Assembly: GCA_944333055.1 (NCBI GenBank)
Contig: CALVKT010000022.1
Location: forward strand, 1-64,000
Length of the DNA stretch: 64,000 nt
Direction: 5' to 3'
From: an uncultured Clostridia bacterium
GTDB taxonomy: Bacteria; Bacillota; Clostridia; Christensenellales; Aristaeellaceae
The number at the start of each line of letters is the position of its first letter. Position 1 is the stretch's first letter. Under the pieces are notes generated by a model. That model was not told where the DNA came from. It saw nothing but the letters and a program-made list of their open reading frames with translations, and did not search any database. The position numbers and the translations under genes are program-made. This document shows positions 43,038 through 53,109 of this stretch, one piece after another.

Positions 43038-43934
43038 ATGAAATTTGAAGTCAAGAATCGCCTCAAGCCCTGCGCGGCCCTGTCCATCGCCATCATGCTC
43101 GTTGCGCTGGTGCTCACGCTGATGGGCCACGGCATGAACCTGGGCATCGATTTTACCGGCGGCACGCTGATGACCTATGACATGAACGTGACGGCGTTTG
43201 AAACCGCCGATATCGAGGCCGCGCTCAAGGAATGCGGCGTCACCGACGCCCAGATCGCCGTGACCGGCGATCAGGGCACGCAGGCGCAGATCCGCATCAA
43301 GGATGTGGAGAACACCGACGAACTGCGCGCGCAGCTGGAGGAGAAGCTCTCCGCCACCTATCCGGACATCGCGTACGTGGACATCACGCGCGTGGGCGCC
43401 GTGGCCGGCAAAGAGCTCATCAGCAACGCCGTCAAGAGCCTGCTGCTGGCCGCCGTGCTGATGCTGGCGTACATCGCCTTCCGTTTTGACCTGTACTCCG
43501 GTCTGGCGGCGATCATCGGCCTCGTGCATGACGTGGCGATCATGCTCTCCTTTGTCGTGATCCTCAGCGACTTCATCCGCGTGGAGACGACGTTCATCGC
43601 CGCGCTGCTGACCATCGTCGGCTATTCCATCAACAACACCATCATCATCTTCGACCGCATCCGTGAGAATTCTCACAAGGCGGGCGTGCGCCAGCTCCCG
43701 CGCGAGCAGATCGTCAATCTCTCCGTCAAGGAGTCGCTCTCCCGCACGCTGAACACCACCATCACCACGCTGCTGACCATCGTCACCCTGTACATTCTGG
43801 GCGTCGATTCCATCAAGCAGTTCGCCCTGCCGCTGATCATCGGCATCATCTCCGGCGCGTACTCCGCGAACCTGATCAACGGCTATGTCTGGGCGCTGAT
43901 GATGGATCATCGCGACAAGCGCGCCAAGGCGTAA
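43038..43934 (+). CDS. secF: Protein translocase subunit SecF
   Basis: The partner of SecD. The 298-residue product has a first membrane helix (about 10-32), GMNLGIDFTGGTLMTYDMN, an extracytoplasmic domain, and five C-terminal helices. These include YSINNTIIIFDRIREN and SLSRTLNTTITTLLTIV, the conserved SecF blocks. The ATG at 43038 follows AAGGAGGA. A strong terminator lies directly after the gene. Confidence 0.97.
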   Translation: MKFEVKNRLKPCAALSIAIMLVALVLTLMGHGMNLGIDFTGGTLMTYDMNVTAFETADIEAALKECGVTDAQIAVTGDQGTQAQIRIKDVENTDELRAQLEEKLSATYPDIAYVDITRVGAVAGKELISNAVKSLLLAAVLMLAYIAFRFDLYSGLAAIIGLVHDVAIMLSFVVILSDFIRVETTFIAALLTIVGYSINNTIIIFDRIRENSHKAGVRQLPREQIVNLSVKESLSRTLNTTITTLLTIVTLYILGVDSIKQFALPLIIGIISGAYSANLINGYVWALMMDHRDKRAKA

Positions 43935-43939
43935 AGCGC

Positions 43940-43980
43940 ATCGTAAGGGCGGGCGGGCTGACCCGCCCTTACGATCTTTT
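43940..43980 (+). terminator. Terminator after secF
   Basis: Perfect 14-bp stem ATCGTAAGGGCGGG / CCCGCCCTTACGAT (43940-43953, 43962-43975) with an 8-nt loop, followed by CTTTT. Confidence 0.92.
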
Positions 43981-44024
43981 CCCGCTATGGGCTGCGCCTG
44001 CGCGCAGGCATAGCCCATAGCGGG
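43981..44024. repeat. 44-bp near-perfect palindrome between secF and recJ
   Basis: CCCGCTATGGGCT (43981-43993) pairs perfectly with AGCCCATAGCGGG (44012-44024). Inside it, GCCTGC / GCAGGC forms a second perfect 6-bp stem around a GC dinucleotide, the two stems being separated by a 2x2 mismatch (GC opposite AT). The whole 44 nt is one inverted repeat. It lies 16 bases before the recJ ribosome-binding site and right after the secF terminator, without a T run of its own. Confidence 0.85.
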
Positions 44025-44053
44025 CGAAACGATCGACAGAAAGGAGGCCGCAT

Positions 44054-46468
44054 ATGCTCAGATTCGTGCCCAAACATGAGAACGGACAGGCGATTCCCGA
44101 TGCGCTTGCCGCGCTGGATGCGCCGCATCAGCTGCTGCGTCTGCTGATGGACCGGGGAATCGACACGCCTGAGAAGGTCGAGCGGTATCTGCATCCGCAG
44201 CGGGAACACCTGCACGACCCGATGCGCATGCAGGACATGGAGAAGGCCGTTGCGGTCGTGCGGGACGCCATCGCCCGGAATGAAGAGATCGTCGTATTCG
44301 GCGATTACGACGTGGACGGCGTGACGGCCACCGCCATATTGCTCACCTACCTGCGCAAGCAGGGGGCCAAGGCGAGCTATTACATCCCGGACCGCCACGG
44401 CGAGGGCTACGGCCTGAACACCGCGGCGATCGAGCAGATCGCCGCCCACGCCAAACTGCTCATCACCGTGGATTGCGGCATCACCTGCCCGGACGAGGTC
44501 GCGCGCGCGCGGGAGCTGGGCATGCGCGTGATCGTCACCGACCACCATCAGCTCGGCCCGAAGCTGCCCGCATGCGAAGCCGTGCTCAATCCGCTGCTGG
44601 GCGATTATCCGTTTCGCCGCCTCTGCGGCGCGGGCGTGGCGTTTAAGCTGGTGCAGGCGCTGGGCGGCATGGAAGCCATCGAATCCCTGTGGGAGCTGGC
44701 CGCGCTGGCGACCATCGCCGACATCGTGCCGCTGCTGGATGAAAACCGCGTGATCGTCGCCTTCGGACTCAAGGCGATGGCCGCGACGCAGCGTCCGGGC
44801 CTCATCGCGCTGATGGAATCGGCGAGCGTGGAGCCCCAAAGCGTCACCGCGTCGGACGTCGCGTTTCGCATGGCGCCGCGCATCAACGCGGGCGGGCGGC
44901 TGGCGCTCGCCTCGCGCGGCGTGGAGCTGCTCACCACGCGCAGGCTCGATATCGCGCGCGAGATCGCAGCGGAGCTGGATCAGGACAATACCAGACGCCG
45001 TGAACTGGAGTTGGAAATCTTCGCGATGGCGGACGAACAGGTTCGCCGGGAGATCGACTTTTTGAACGAGCGCGCGATCGTCGTGTGCGGCGAGGGCTGG
45101 AACCCCGGCGTCATCGGCCTGGCGGCGTCGCGCGTGGTGGAGAAGTACAAATGGCCGGCCGTGCTGCTCTCCCAGGAGGGCGATGTCTGCGTGGGTTCCG
45201 CGCGTTCAATTCCGGGCGTGGACATTCACCGGGCGATGGCGACCTGCCGCGACCTGTTCGTGCGCTTCGGCGGCCACGCGCAGGCGGCGGGCCTGACGAT
45301 CGAGAAGAAGCACGTGCCGGCGTTCAGACGCCGCCTCTGTGAGGCGATTGCGGCGCAGAGCGCACCGGAGGCGTTCATTCCCACGGAGGAATACGATCTG
45401 GAGCTGGAGCTCGCCGACATGACCGAGTCGCTCGTGCAGGCGTTTGACGCCATGCAGCCCACGGGCTTTGGCAATCCCGCGCCGGTCTTCTGCGTGCGCG
45501 GCGTGCATACGACGGATATCCGCGCCATCGGCAAGGATGGCGCACACCTGCGCATGCGGCTGAGCAACGGCAGCGAGATGCGCAACGCCATCGGCTTTCG
45601 GATGGGCGACAGGGCGGGCGCCATGCCCGATGTGATCGAGGCCGTCGTCGGCCTGTCCATCAACGTCTGGCAGGACAGGCGCAGCGTGCAGTGCGAGCTG
45701 CGCCAGATTCGGCCTTACATGCCGGCCAAGGCGTTTTTGACCGCATGCCAGCGCCACAGCAGCGAGATCGATGCCGCGTTCATCCGCACGCTCTGCCTGC
45801 CGCATGGCGCATGCAGCGCTGCGCGCATCGAGTGCATGACGCTGGAGGAGGCCAAAAAGGTGCTCGGCGGGGAATTGCTCACCGTCTATCAGGGCACGCT
45901 CCTGTGTGTGCACACGCTGGGCGCGCTGCGCATGCTCAACATCCATCTGGCGCTGCTGCACGCGCAGATCGACTACGCGATGCACGCGCTTGACGACATC
46001 CGCAGCTTCAACACGCTGGTGATGGCCCCGGACTGGCCGCGGCTTGACTGCCATCCCACGGCCATCGTGGCGCTCGATGGCTTTCTGTGCGACGCGGAGC
46101 GCGAGCAGGCGCTCTCCCGCTTTCCGAATGCGCGCATCATCGAGGTGACGGACATGGGCATGCACGCGGCCAGCGCGTGCGCCAGGCTGCTGCCGGACGA
46201 CGCGCACCTGCGCGCGCTGTATCGTCAGCTCCGCCAGCGGGAGAAGATGGAGACGACGCTTGACGTGCTGGCCGCCGCGACGGGGCTTTGCGAGGGGCAG
46301 ACGCTGTGCGCGCTGCACATCTTTGAAGAGCTGAAACTGCTGACGTTTTCGGTCGAGCCGCTGCGCTACCGGCTGCTGCCAAGCGGCAAGGTGTCCCTTG
46401 AAGAGAGCGGCCTGCGCGCAAAACTCATCGACATGCGGGGATCAGGCGAGGAGGTGGCTCCGAATTGA
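44054..46468 (+). CDS. recJ: Single-stranded-DNA-specific exonuclease RecJ
   Basis: A 5'-3' single-strand exonuclease for recombination and mismatch repair. The 804-residue product has DHH motifs VVFGDYDVDGVTATAILL, ITVDCGIT and VTDHHQLG, the DHHA1 motif GSARSIPGVDIHRAM with FVRFGGHAQAAGLTI, and an OB fold. It also has a Gram-positive C-terminal extension of about 230 residues; E. coli RecJ is about 577 residues. The ATG at 44054 follows AAAGGAGG. Its stop overlaps the TTG start of relA, so recJ and relA are coupled. Confidence 0.95.
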   Translation: MLRFVPKHENGQAIPDALAALDAPHQLLRLLMDRGIDTPEKVERYLHPQREHLHDPMRMQDMEKAVAVVRDAIARNEEIVVFGDYDVDGVTATAILLTYLRKQGAKASYYIPDRHGEGYGLNTAAIEQIAAHAKLLITVDCGITCPDEVARARELGMRVIVTDHHQLGPKLPACEAVLNPLLGDYPFRRLCGAGVAFKLVQALGGMEAIESLWELAALATIADIVPLLDENRVIVAFGLKAMAATQRPGLIALMESASVEPQSVTASDVAFRMAPRINAGGRLALASRGVELLTTRRLDIAREIAAELDQDNTRRRELELEIFAMADEQVRREIDFLNERAIVVCGEGWNPGVIGLAASRVVEKYKWPAVLLSQEGDVCVGSARSIPGVDIHRAMATCRDLFVRFGGHAQAAGLTIEKKHVPAFRRRLCEAIAAQSAPEAFIPTEEYDLELELADMTESLVQAFDAMQPTGFGNPAPVFCVRGVHTTDIRAIGKDGAHLRMRLSNGSEMRNAIGFRMGDRAGAMPDVIEAVVGLSINVWQDRRSVQCELRQIRPYMPAKAFLTACQRHSSEIDAAFIRTLCLPHGACSAARIECMTLEEAKKVLGGELLTVYQGTLLCVHTLGALRMLNIHLALLHAQIDYAMHALDDIRSFNTLVMAPDWPRLDCHPTAIVALDGFLCDAEREQALSRFPNARIIEVTDMGMHAASACARLLPDDAHLRALYRQLRQREKMETTLDVLAAATGLCEGQTLCALHIFEELKLLTFSVEPLRYRLLPSGKVSLEESGLRAKLIDMRGSGEEVAPN

Positions 46469-48648
46469 CGCACGATGAATGTAAGAATCTGGATGAACTG
46501 ATCAGCACGCTGGTCAAATACCATCCGGACGCCGATGTGGCGCTGGTGGAGAAGGCGTATCACTTCGCCGAACGGGCGCACGCGGGTCAGATGCGCAAAT
46601 CCGGCGAGCCGTACTTCGTCCATCCGCTGACGGTGGCGGGCATTCTGGCCAAGCTGATGCTCGATCCGCCGACGATCGCCGCCGGTCTGCTGCACGACAC
46701 CGTGGAGGACTGCGAGGGCGTGACGCTGGAGGTCATCACGCAGGAATTCGGGCAGGAGGTCGCGGTGCTGGTGGACGGCGTCACCAAGCTCAAGCGCCTC
46801 GACTTTTCCTCCCGCGTGGAGCAGCAGGCGGAGTCCATCCGCAAGATGATTCTGGCGATGAGCCGCGATATTCGCGTGGTGCTCATCAAGCTGGCGGACC
46901 GCACGCACAACATGCGCACGCTCAAGGCGCAGTCGCCTGAGAGCCAGCGGCGCATCGCGCAGGAAACGCTGGACATCTATGCGCCGCTGGCGCACCGTCT
47001 GGGCGTGTACAAGATTAAGCAGGAGCTTGAAGACCTGTGCCTGCGCTATCTCGATCCGGACGGGTATCAGAACCTGATCGCCAAGGTGGGCATGAAGCGC
47101 GCCGAGCGCGAGCAGAACATTCAGGCCGTCATGCAGACGCTGGGCGAGAAGATCCGAGAGATGGACATCCGCTTTGAGATCGACGGACGACCCAAGCACT
47201 TTTACAGCATCTATCGCAAGATGGTCTTGCAGCACAAGCCCTTTGAGCAGATCTACGACCTGATCGCGCTGCGCGTGCTGGTGGACAGCGTGCAGGACTG
47301 CTACGCGGTGCTGGGCATCGTGCACACGCTTTGGAAGCAGATACCCAACCGCTTTAAGGACTACATCTCCATGCCCAAGCCGAACATGTATCAGTCGCTG
47401 CACACGACGGTCGTAGGCGAGAACGGCATGCCCTTTGAGGTGCAGATTCGCACCCACGAGATGCACCGCATCGCGGAATACGGCATCGCGGCGCACTGGC
47501 GCTACAAGGAGGGCAAGCAGGCGGCGGACGGTCTGGACAACAAGCTCTACTGGCTGCGCCAGATCCTGGACTGGCAGAACGACATGCGCGACTCGGAGGA
47601 ATTCATCAAGTCGCTCAAGGTCGATCTGTTCAGCGACGAGATCTTCGTCTTCACGCCAAAGGGCGAGATCGTCGATCTGCCCAAGGGGGCTACGCCGATC
47701 GACTTCGCCTATCGCATCCACAGCGAGGTGGGCAACAAGTGCGTGGGCGCGAAGGTCAACGGCCGGATCGTGACGCTCGACACGCAGCTGGAGACCGGCG
47801 ACTTCGTGGAGATCATCACCCAGCAGAACAGCAAGGGCCCCAGCCGCGACTGGCTCAAGATCGTCAAGACGTCGCAGGCGAAGGCCAAGATCCGCAATTT
47901 CTACAAGAAGGAGCTCAAGGAGGAGAACATCGCCAGCGGCAAGCAGATGCTTGAGTACGAGGCCAAGCGCCAGTCGGCCAATCTTTCCGCGCTGATGAAA
48001 GCGGAGTATGCCGAGCCGATCCTGCGCAAGTTCTCCTTTGCGGACCTTGACGACCTGTATGCGGCCGTCGGCTGCGGCGGCATCACGGCCACGCACGTTG
48101 TCACGCGCCTGCGCGAGGAGCAGCGCAGCCACGAGAAGCCGCTCGTGCCGCTGACGCCGCGCGTGCCGGAAGCCGTGCCGGCCCGTGGCGGCAAGTCCAG
48201 CGCCAAGGACGACATGGGCATCCGCGTCGCGGGCCTGCCGGGCTGCCAGGTGCACTTTGCCAAGTGCTGCACGCCGCTGCCGGGCGACGAGATCATCGGC
48301 TACATCACGCGCGGACGCGGCGTAACCATCCACTCGCGCGAGTGCGTGAACGTCAACACATCGCATGACCCTGCGCGCTGGATCGAGGCGGAGTGGTCGG
48401 AATCGACCAATTCCTCCTACAACGGCTCCATTCAGATTCTGGCGGCGGACAGGAGCAACCTGCTCGCCGATCTGATGAGCTACCTGTCCGCGCAGAAGGT
48501 GACGGTCTGTGCGCTCAACGCGCGCGTGAACAGCAACCAGACCTGTACCATCGAGCTGACGCTACAGGTGGCCAACAAGCAGGAGCTTGACTGGATCATC
48601 AAGCAGATCGCCAAGCGGCAGGACACCATCGAGATCTTCCGTGTGTAA
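46465..48648 (+). CDS. relA: Bifunctional (p)ppGpp synthetase/hydrolase Rel
   Basis: Makes and degrades the stringent-response alarmones. The 727-residue product has the HD hydrolase domain ([27 protein letters not shown]), the synthetase domain ([33 protein letters not shown]), the TGS domain ([20 protein letters not shown]), and a zinc-finger/ACT C terminus with [20 protein letters not shown]. An intact HD motif means both activities are likely. The start is the TTG at 46465, ten bases after GGAGG, overlapping the recJ stop (TTGA); the nearby ATG is out of frame. Confidence 0.96.
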   Translation: MTHDECKNLDELISTLVKYHPDADVALVEKAYHFAERAHAGQMRKSGEPYFVHPLTVAGILAKLMLDPPTIAAGLLHDTVEDCEGVTLEVITQEFGQEVAVLVDGVTKLKRLDFSSRVEQQAESIRKMILAMSRDIRVVLIKLADRTHNMRTLKAQSPESQRRIAQETLDIYAPLAHRLGVYKIKQELEDLCLRYLDPDGYQNLIAKVGMKRAEREQNIQAVMQTLGEKIREMDIRFEIDGRPKHFYSIYRKMVLQHKPFEQIYDLIALRVLVDSVQDCYAVLGIVHTLWKQIPNRFKDYISMPKPNMYQSLHTTVVGENGMPFEVQIRTHEMHRIAEYGIAAHWRYKEGKQAADGLDNKLYWLRQILDWQNDMRDSEEFIKSLKVDLFSDEIFVFTPKGEIVDLPKGATPIDFAYRIHSEVGNKCVGAKVNGRIVTLDTQLETGDFVEIITQQNSKGPSRDWLKIVKTSQAKAKIRNFYKKELKEENIASGKQMLEYEAKRQSANLSALMKAEYAEPILRKFSFADLDDLYAAVGCGGITATHVVTRLREEQRSHEKPLVPLTPRVPEAVPARGGKSSAKDDMGIRVAGLPGCQVHFAKCCTPLPGDEIIGYITRGRGVTIHSRECVNVNTSHDPARWIEAEWSESTNSSYNGSIQILAADRSNLLADLMSYLSAQKVTVCALNARVNSNQTCTIELTLQVANKQELDWIIKQIAKRQDTIEIFRV

Positions 48649-48668
48649 ACGGAGAGAGGAAGAAACCC

Positions 48669-49118
48669 ATGAGACTGGTCATACAGCGCGTGCTGGAATC
48701 CAGCGTTCGCGTGGACGGCGAGGTCGTCGGCAGAAGCGGCCGTGGCTTCATGATCCTGTGCGGCGTGGAGGAGAGCGATACGCTCGAAGACGTGCGCTAC
48801 TGCGTGGAGAAGACGGCGGGTCTGCGCATCTTTGAGGACGAGGCGGGCAAGATGAACCGCTCGATTCTCGACGTGGGCGGCGATATCCTGGCCATCTCGC
48901 AGTTCACGCTGCTGGGCGACGCGCGCCACGGCCGTCGGCCGAGCTTCAGCGCGGCGGCGCGGCCGGACGTGGCCGTGCCGATGTACGAGGCCTATTGCGC
49001 GGGCCTGCGCGAGAAGGGGATCCGCGTGGAGACGGGCATTTTTCAGGCGGACATGAAGGTTGCCCTGATCAACGACGGACCGGTGACGCTGCTGCTTGAT
49101 TCCAGGAGGACATTTTGA
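48669..49118 (+). CDS. dtd: D-aminoacyl-tRNA deacylase
   Basis: Removes D-amino acids (and glycine) mischarged on tRNA. The 149-residue product has [18 protein letters not shown] at the N terminus, the catalytic-type [20 protein letters not shown] and the [11 protein letters not shown] motif, which corresponds to the conserved Gly-Pro loop. The ATG at 48669 is the first codon after relA with a suitable upstream GGAGAGAGGA. The gene overlaps or abuts the next frame. Confidence 0.96.
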   Translation: MRLVIQRVLESSVRVDGEVVGRSGRGFMILCGVEESDTLEDVRYCVEKTAGLRIFEDEAGKMNRSILDVGGDILAISQFTLLGDARHGRRPSFSAAARPDVAVPMYEAYCAGLREKGIRVETGIFQADMKVALINDGPVTLLLDSRRTF

Positions 49119-49120
49119 AG

Positions 49121-49720
49121 ATGGATATTCGTACCGTGACAGGCGGCCCGCTGGATGTCAATACCTACGTCGTGGGCCAGGAGGGCAGCGAGCGCTGCCT
49201 GCTCATCGATCCCGGCGCAGAGCCTGAGCGCGTGGCAGAGGCCGTCGGCGCGCGCAGGGTGGATGCCGTGCTCCTGACGCACGGCCACTTTGATCACATG
49301 CTTCACGCCCGGCACTGGCTCGATCGCGGAGCAAAGCTCTACGTGCACGCGCAGGACGCGCAGGCGCTGCGCAGTCCGCAGAGGAACCTCAGCCACGTGA
49401 TCAACCTCTCGCTCTCGCTGCCCGAAGCCGACGTGACGCTCGCGGAGGGCGACGTCGTGCGCGAGGCGGGGCTCGAACTGACCGTGCTGCATACGCCCGG
49501 CCACACGCCCGGCGGCGTCTGCTATCATGCGGACGGCGTGCTCTTCTCAGGTGACACGCTCTTTTACAGGACGCACGGGCGGACGGATCTGCCCGGCGGC
49601 GACGCAAAGGAGATGGAGTCGTCGCTCTCGCGGCTCATGAAGCTGCCCGGCGAGACGATCGCCTATCCCGGCCACGGCATGAAGACGAAGATCGCCTGGG
49701 AACGGGGGAACCTCGTGTGA
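49121..49720 (+). CDS. MBL-fold (glyoxalase II-like) hydrolase
   Basis: A roughly 200-residue metallo-beta-lactamase-fold protein. The metal-binding motif is LLTHGHFDHMLHARH (H-x-H-x-D-H). HTPGHTPGGVCYH, LFSGDTLFYRTHGRTDL and YPGHG follow, as in glyoxalase II and related thioester hydrolases. The substrate is unknown. Either the ATG at 49121 (ten bases after AGGAGGA) or a TTG at 49115 that overlaps the dtd stop could be the start. hemZ begins with a GTG overlapping its stop. Confidence 0.92.
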   Translation: MDIRTVTGGPLDVNTYVVGQEGSERCLLIDPGAEPERVAEAVGARRVDAVLLTHGHFDHMLHARHWLDRGAKLYVHAQDAQALRSPQRNLSHVINLSLSLPEADVTLAEGDVVREAGLELTVLHTPGHTPGGVCYHADGVLFSGDTLFYRTHGRTDLPGGDAKEMESSLSRLMKLPGETIAYPGHGMKTKIAWERGNLV

Positions 49721-51192
49721 AAATCGCGATTGAAACGCCGCTGGAGGGTTTTCGCAACGACATTGCGGACGTCGTGCGCCTGTTCTACGGCGAGGGCGCG
49801 GCGGTGACGGCGCAGGAAGCGCACGACGCGACGCTCACGCACGCCCATGCGCTGGAAGACGGCGTGTGGACGGAACGCTTTGCCTTTTCTTCCCAGACAA
49901 ACGCGCAGGAGACGACGTTGCGCAGCGAGGCTGCGACGGACAGCGGGCTGGAGGAAAAGCGCCGGCTCAAGCGGTTGATCAAGCGCTGCTGCTATCAGCT
50001 GATGAAGGAGATCACGGGCCGGCGTCCTGCGTGGGGCTCGCTCACGGGCATCCGCCCGACGCGCCTGTACTATCAGCAGATGGAGCGCGGCAGCACGCGC
50101 GCACAGGCGCGCGCGGCGCTGGAGACGCTGTTCGACCTGTCAAGCGAAAAACTCGAACTGCTCGATGAGATCATTGACGCGCAGGCGGGGCTCGTTGACA
50201 GGCCGGCAAACGCCTGCGACCTGTACGTGGGCATCCCGTTTTGCACGACGCGCTGCGCGTATTGCTCGTTTTCCTCCGGCGAAATCGGCGACGGGCGGCT
50301 GGTCGAGCCGTACCTCCATGCGCTGTTTCATGAGATCGATCTGTGCGCGGAGATGGCGCGTGATCTTCGGCTTGACATCCGCGTGGGCTACATCGGCGGC
50401 GGCACGCCCAGCAGCCTGAGCACCGCGCAGCTTGACCGGCTGCTCACGCACCTGCGGTCGCGCTTTGGCGGCTTGCAGGAGTGGACGGTGGAGGCGGGCC
50501 GGCCCGACACGCTCGACCGCGAAAAGCTGGCGATGATGAAAAGCCATCCCGTGACGCGCATCAGCATCAATCCGCAGACGATGAACGACGAGACGCTCGT
50601 GCGCATCGGCCGTATGCACACGGCGCAGCAGACGATCGACTGCTATCATCTGGCGCGCGAACTGGGCTTTGAGGACATCAACATGGACGTCATCGCCGCG
50701 CTGCCGGGCGAGGATTACGCGATGTTCGCGCATACGATGGACGTCATTCGCGATCTGAATCCGGACAGCCTGACCGTGCACACGCTGGCCATCAAGCGCG
50801 CCTCCCGCCTGCACGAGCAGCGCTATGAGCAGCAGGAGGAGGACGCGGCGCGCATGGTCGCCCTCGGCCGGGAGACCGCGCACGCGATGGGCATGCGCGC
50901 GTATTATCTCTACCGGCAGAAGTACATGGCGCAGAATCTGGAGAACGTGGGCTACGCCCGGCCGCAGCGCATCTGCCGCTACAACATCGACAACATGGAG
51001 GAGACGGTCAGCGTGCTGGCGCTGGGCGCGGGCGGCATTTCAAAATGTGTGATGCGGCAAGAGGAAAAGATCCTGCGCGCGCCGAATATAGCGAATATCG
51101 AACAATATATCGCGCGCGTGGATGAGATGGCGGCGCGCAAGCGCGCCGTCTTTGCCGAAAAGGCGAAGCAGCTGGCGCGGGAAGGGGAATGA
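49717..51192 (+). CDS. hemZ: Coproporphyrinogen dehydrogenase HemZ-type radical SAM protein
   Basis: A 491-residue radical SAM protein of the HemN/HemZ group. A roughly 165-residue N-terminal domain found in HemZ (GRRPAWGSLTGIRPTRLYYQ) precedes the SAM cluster IPFCTTRCAYCSFSS (C-x3-C-x2-C). The conserved GYIGGGTPSSLS, VEAGRPDTLD and INPQTMNDETL segments follow. HemZ is thought to oxidise coproporphyrinogen III oxygen-independently, but no other haem gene is nearby, so another tetrapyrrole or chaperone role is possible. The GTG start at 49717 overlaps the previous stop (GTGA). Confidence 0.9.
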   Translation: MKIAIETPLEGFRNDIADVVRLFYGEGAAVTAQEAHDATLTHAHALEDGVWTERFAFSSQTNAQETTLRSEAATDSGLEEKRRLKRLIKRCCYQLMKEITGRRPAWGSLTGIRPTRLYYQQMERGSTRAQARAALETLFDLSSEKLELLDEIIDAQAGLVDRPANACDLYVGIPFCTTRCAYCSFSSGEIGDGRLVEPYLHALFHEIDLCAEMARDLRLDIRVGYIGGGTPSSLSTAQLDRLLTHLRSRFGGLQEWTVEAGRPDTLDREKLAMMKSHPVTRISINPQTMNDETLVRIGRMHTAQQTIDCYHLARELGFEDINMDVIAALPGEDYAMFAHTMDVIRDLNPDSLTVHTLAIKRASRLHEQRYEQQEEDAARMVALGRETAHAMGMRAYYLYRQKYMAQNLENVGYARPQRICRYNIDNMEETVSVLALGAGGISKCVMRQEEKILRAPNIANIEQYIARVDEMAARKRAVFAEKAKQLAREGE

Positions 51193-51196
51193 GCGC

Positions 51197-52204
51197 ATGA
51201 TCATCAGCGACAAGCAGGAACTGCGCCGCTGTGTCAAGCAGGCGGTGCGCCGCGCACAGGTGTGCGAGGCCGCGCTGGACTTCGACGTCCATGGCGGGGA
51301 GACCGGCGTTTCGGCGATGCTCGAATTGTGGGCGCGGCCTGCGGCGACGCCGGGCGAAGCGCTGCGCCGCGCGACGGCGGAGCACACGCCCTTTCAGACG
51401 GACGCCGCGGCGACGTTTGCGGCGCTTGACGCGCTGCATCTGCCGGTGAGCGATCCGGATCGCGCGCAGACGATGGCGGAGGCGTACGAGCGTCCGGCCT
51501 ATCTGCGCGAGGTGCTCGATGCGATGCGCGCCCGCTGCGTGCTCGTGCGCGTGCCGATGGCGCGCGCAGGCGAGGCGGTTTTTGAGGACGACCGGCTTGA
51601 GCCGCTTCTGGCGCCGGATGCGGCGCTGTTTGTCCCCGGGCGCTACGGCGTGGATTACGCGGGCGCGGCGCGCGCCATCGCGGAGGCCGCGCGCCGGTGC
51701 GGCGCGCGCAATCTGGCGACGGATCACTTTGACGAACCGGCGCTTCGCTACTGCCTGCTGCCGCTGTGCCAGGACGAAGGATACGCGCTGCACATCCGGC
51801 TGCAAACCGTCGAGCAGATCGACCGCTTCGCGCTGCTGCTCGATGCATTTGAAGGCGTGCGCGCGCTGGCGCAGGCGCCCGCGGATGCGGAACTGCGCCT
51901 GATCGACGCGGCTGCGCAGCGTGTGCGTCTGCTCGTCTGCCTGAGCGATACGGCGCACATCGAGGCGGCGCTGGGCCGCCTGGGCACGCGCTTTGTGCCC
52001 TTCAGCGCGCGCGCCGCGCTGACGGAGCAAATGCTGGGACGATGGCTGTTGGCCAGGGAGTCCATCTGGCAGGCGCTGGCTGCCGCCTATCTGCCGCTGG
52101 CGCGCGCGGGCTACGTGCTGGAGAGCGCCGCGGTCGAGCGCGACGTGCGCAGCCTGCTCAGCGAAAACCTCATCGGCCTGTGCAGGCCGCAAACGCAACC
52201 ATGA
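51197..52204 (+). CDS. Unrecognised protein, possibly amidohydrolase-like
   Basis: A 335-residue, Ala/Arg/Leu-rich, apparently cytosolic protein. I do not recognise its family. The C-terminal part, with [20 protein letters not shown] and a final [10 protein letters not shown], is faintly like the last barrel helices of uronate-isomerase or amidohydrolase proteins. The metal-binding H-x-H motif expected at the N terminus is absent; the only early candidate is [10 protein letters not shown]. It starts four bases after hemZ and ends 23 bases before the cyclophilin gene, so it is part of the same operon. The ATG at 51197 has only a weak upstream AAGGGG. Confidence 0.65.
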   Translation: MIISDKQELRRCVKQAVRRAQVCEAALDFDVHGGETGVSAMLELWARPAATPGEALRRATAEHTPFQTDAAATFAALDALHLPVSDPDRAQTMAEAYERPAYLREVLDAMRARCVLVRVPMARAGEAVFEDDRLEPLLAPDAALFVPGRYGVDYAGAARAIAEAARRCGARNLATDHFDEPALRYCLLPLCQDEGYALHIRLQTVEQIDRFALLLDAFEGVRALAQAPADAELRLIDAAAQRVRLLVCLSDTAHIEAALGRLGTRFVPFSARAALTEQMLGRWLLARESIWQALAAAYLPLARAGYVLESAAVERDVRSLLSENLIGLCRPQTQP

Positions 52205-52227
52205 AGGACATCAAGGAGGAGATGACC

Positions 52228-52761
52228 ATGCAGAATCCGATCTTTACCATCGAGATGGAAAACGGCATGACCATGAAGGGCGAGCTGTATCCGCAGACGG
52301 CGCCCAACAGCGTCGCAAACTTCATTGAGCTGGCCAACAGCGGCTTTTACGACGGCGTGATCTTTCACCGCGTGATTCCCGGATTCATGATTCAGGGCGG
52401 CGACCCGATGGGCCAGGGCATCGGCGGGCCGGGCTACTGCATCAAGGGCGAGTTCGCGCGCAACGGCTTCGCCAATCCGCTCAGGCACACGCGCGGCGTG
52501 CTCTCCATGGCGCGCAGCATGATGCCGGATTCCGCCGGCAGCCAGTTCTTCATCATGGTCGACGACGCGCCGCATCTGGACGGCCAGTACGCGGCGTTCG
52601 GCAAGGTGACGGCGGGCATGGAGACCGCCGACGCCATCGTGTCCGCGCCGCGCGACCGCCGCAACGACAAGCCGTACGAGGATCAGAAGATGAAGTCCGT
52701 GCGCGTGGAGACGTTCGGCGAGTCCTACACGGTCGAGAAGATCAAGGGCGGCCGTTTCTGA
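52228..52761 (+). CDS. Cyclophilin-type peptidyl-prolyl cis-trans isomerase
   Basis: A 177-residue cyclophilin. The active-site region reads [15 protein letters not shown] (catalytic Arg within), and [24 protein letters not shown] supplies the other conserved residues. No signal peptide, so it acts in the cytosol. Three ATGs are clustered; the one at 52228 is preferred because AAGGAGGA ends seven bases upstream. zapA follows 13 bases later. Confidence 0.95.
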   Translation: MQNPIFTIEMENGMTMKGELYPQTAPNSVANFIELANSGFYDGVIFHRVIPGFMIQGGDPMGQGIGGPGYCIKGEFARNGFANPLRHTRGVLSMARSMMPDSAGSQFFIMVDDAPHLDGQYAAFGKVTAGMETADAIVSAPRDRRNDKPYEDQKMKSVRVETFGESYTVEKIKGGRF

Positions 52762-52774
52762 TCGGGAGGCGCCT

Positions 52775-53035
52775 GTGAAGAGGAACAAGGTGGTCGTCCG
52801 CCTGATGGGCCGCGATTACGCGCTGCTCACCGACGAGGACACGGCGCAGGTGCAGCGCATCGCGCGCTACGTCGATCGCCGGATGCGCGAGGTGGCGATC
52901 ACCACCCATGCGGGTGAAAGCGCGGCCCCCGTGCTCACGGCGATGACGCTCGCCGGCGAGCTGTTTCGCGCGCAGGATGAAAACGCGCGCCTCAAACGCG
53001 AACTGGCTGCCATGCAGCAGAAACCCGAAGCATAA
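52775..53035 (+). CDS. zapA: Cell division protein ZapA
   Basis: An 86-residue ZapA that stabilises FtsZ filaments. VVVRLMGRDYALLTDEDTAQ and VQRIARYVDRRMREVA form the N-terminal domain; a C-terminal helix with ELFRAQDENARLKRELAAMQ is the coiled-coil. The start is the GTG at 52775 after GGGAGG. The zapA-U32-mutS2 order is common in Clostridia. Confidence 0.93.
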   Translation: MKRNKVVVRLMGRDYALLTDEDTAQVQRIARYVDRRMREVAITTHAGESAAPVLTAMTLAGELFRAQDENARLKRELAAMQQKPEA

Positions 53036-53109
53036 TTCAACCGTTCTGCGGCGGCATGAGGACAGCCCTTTGCCGCCGCATTTTCCCGTATGTTTCCCTT
53101 GGAGGCTCT

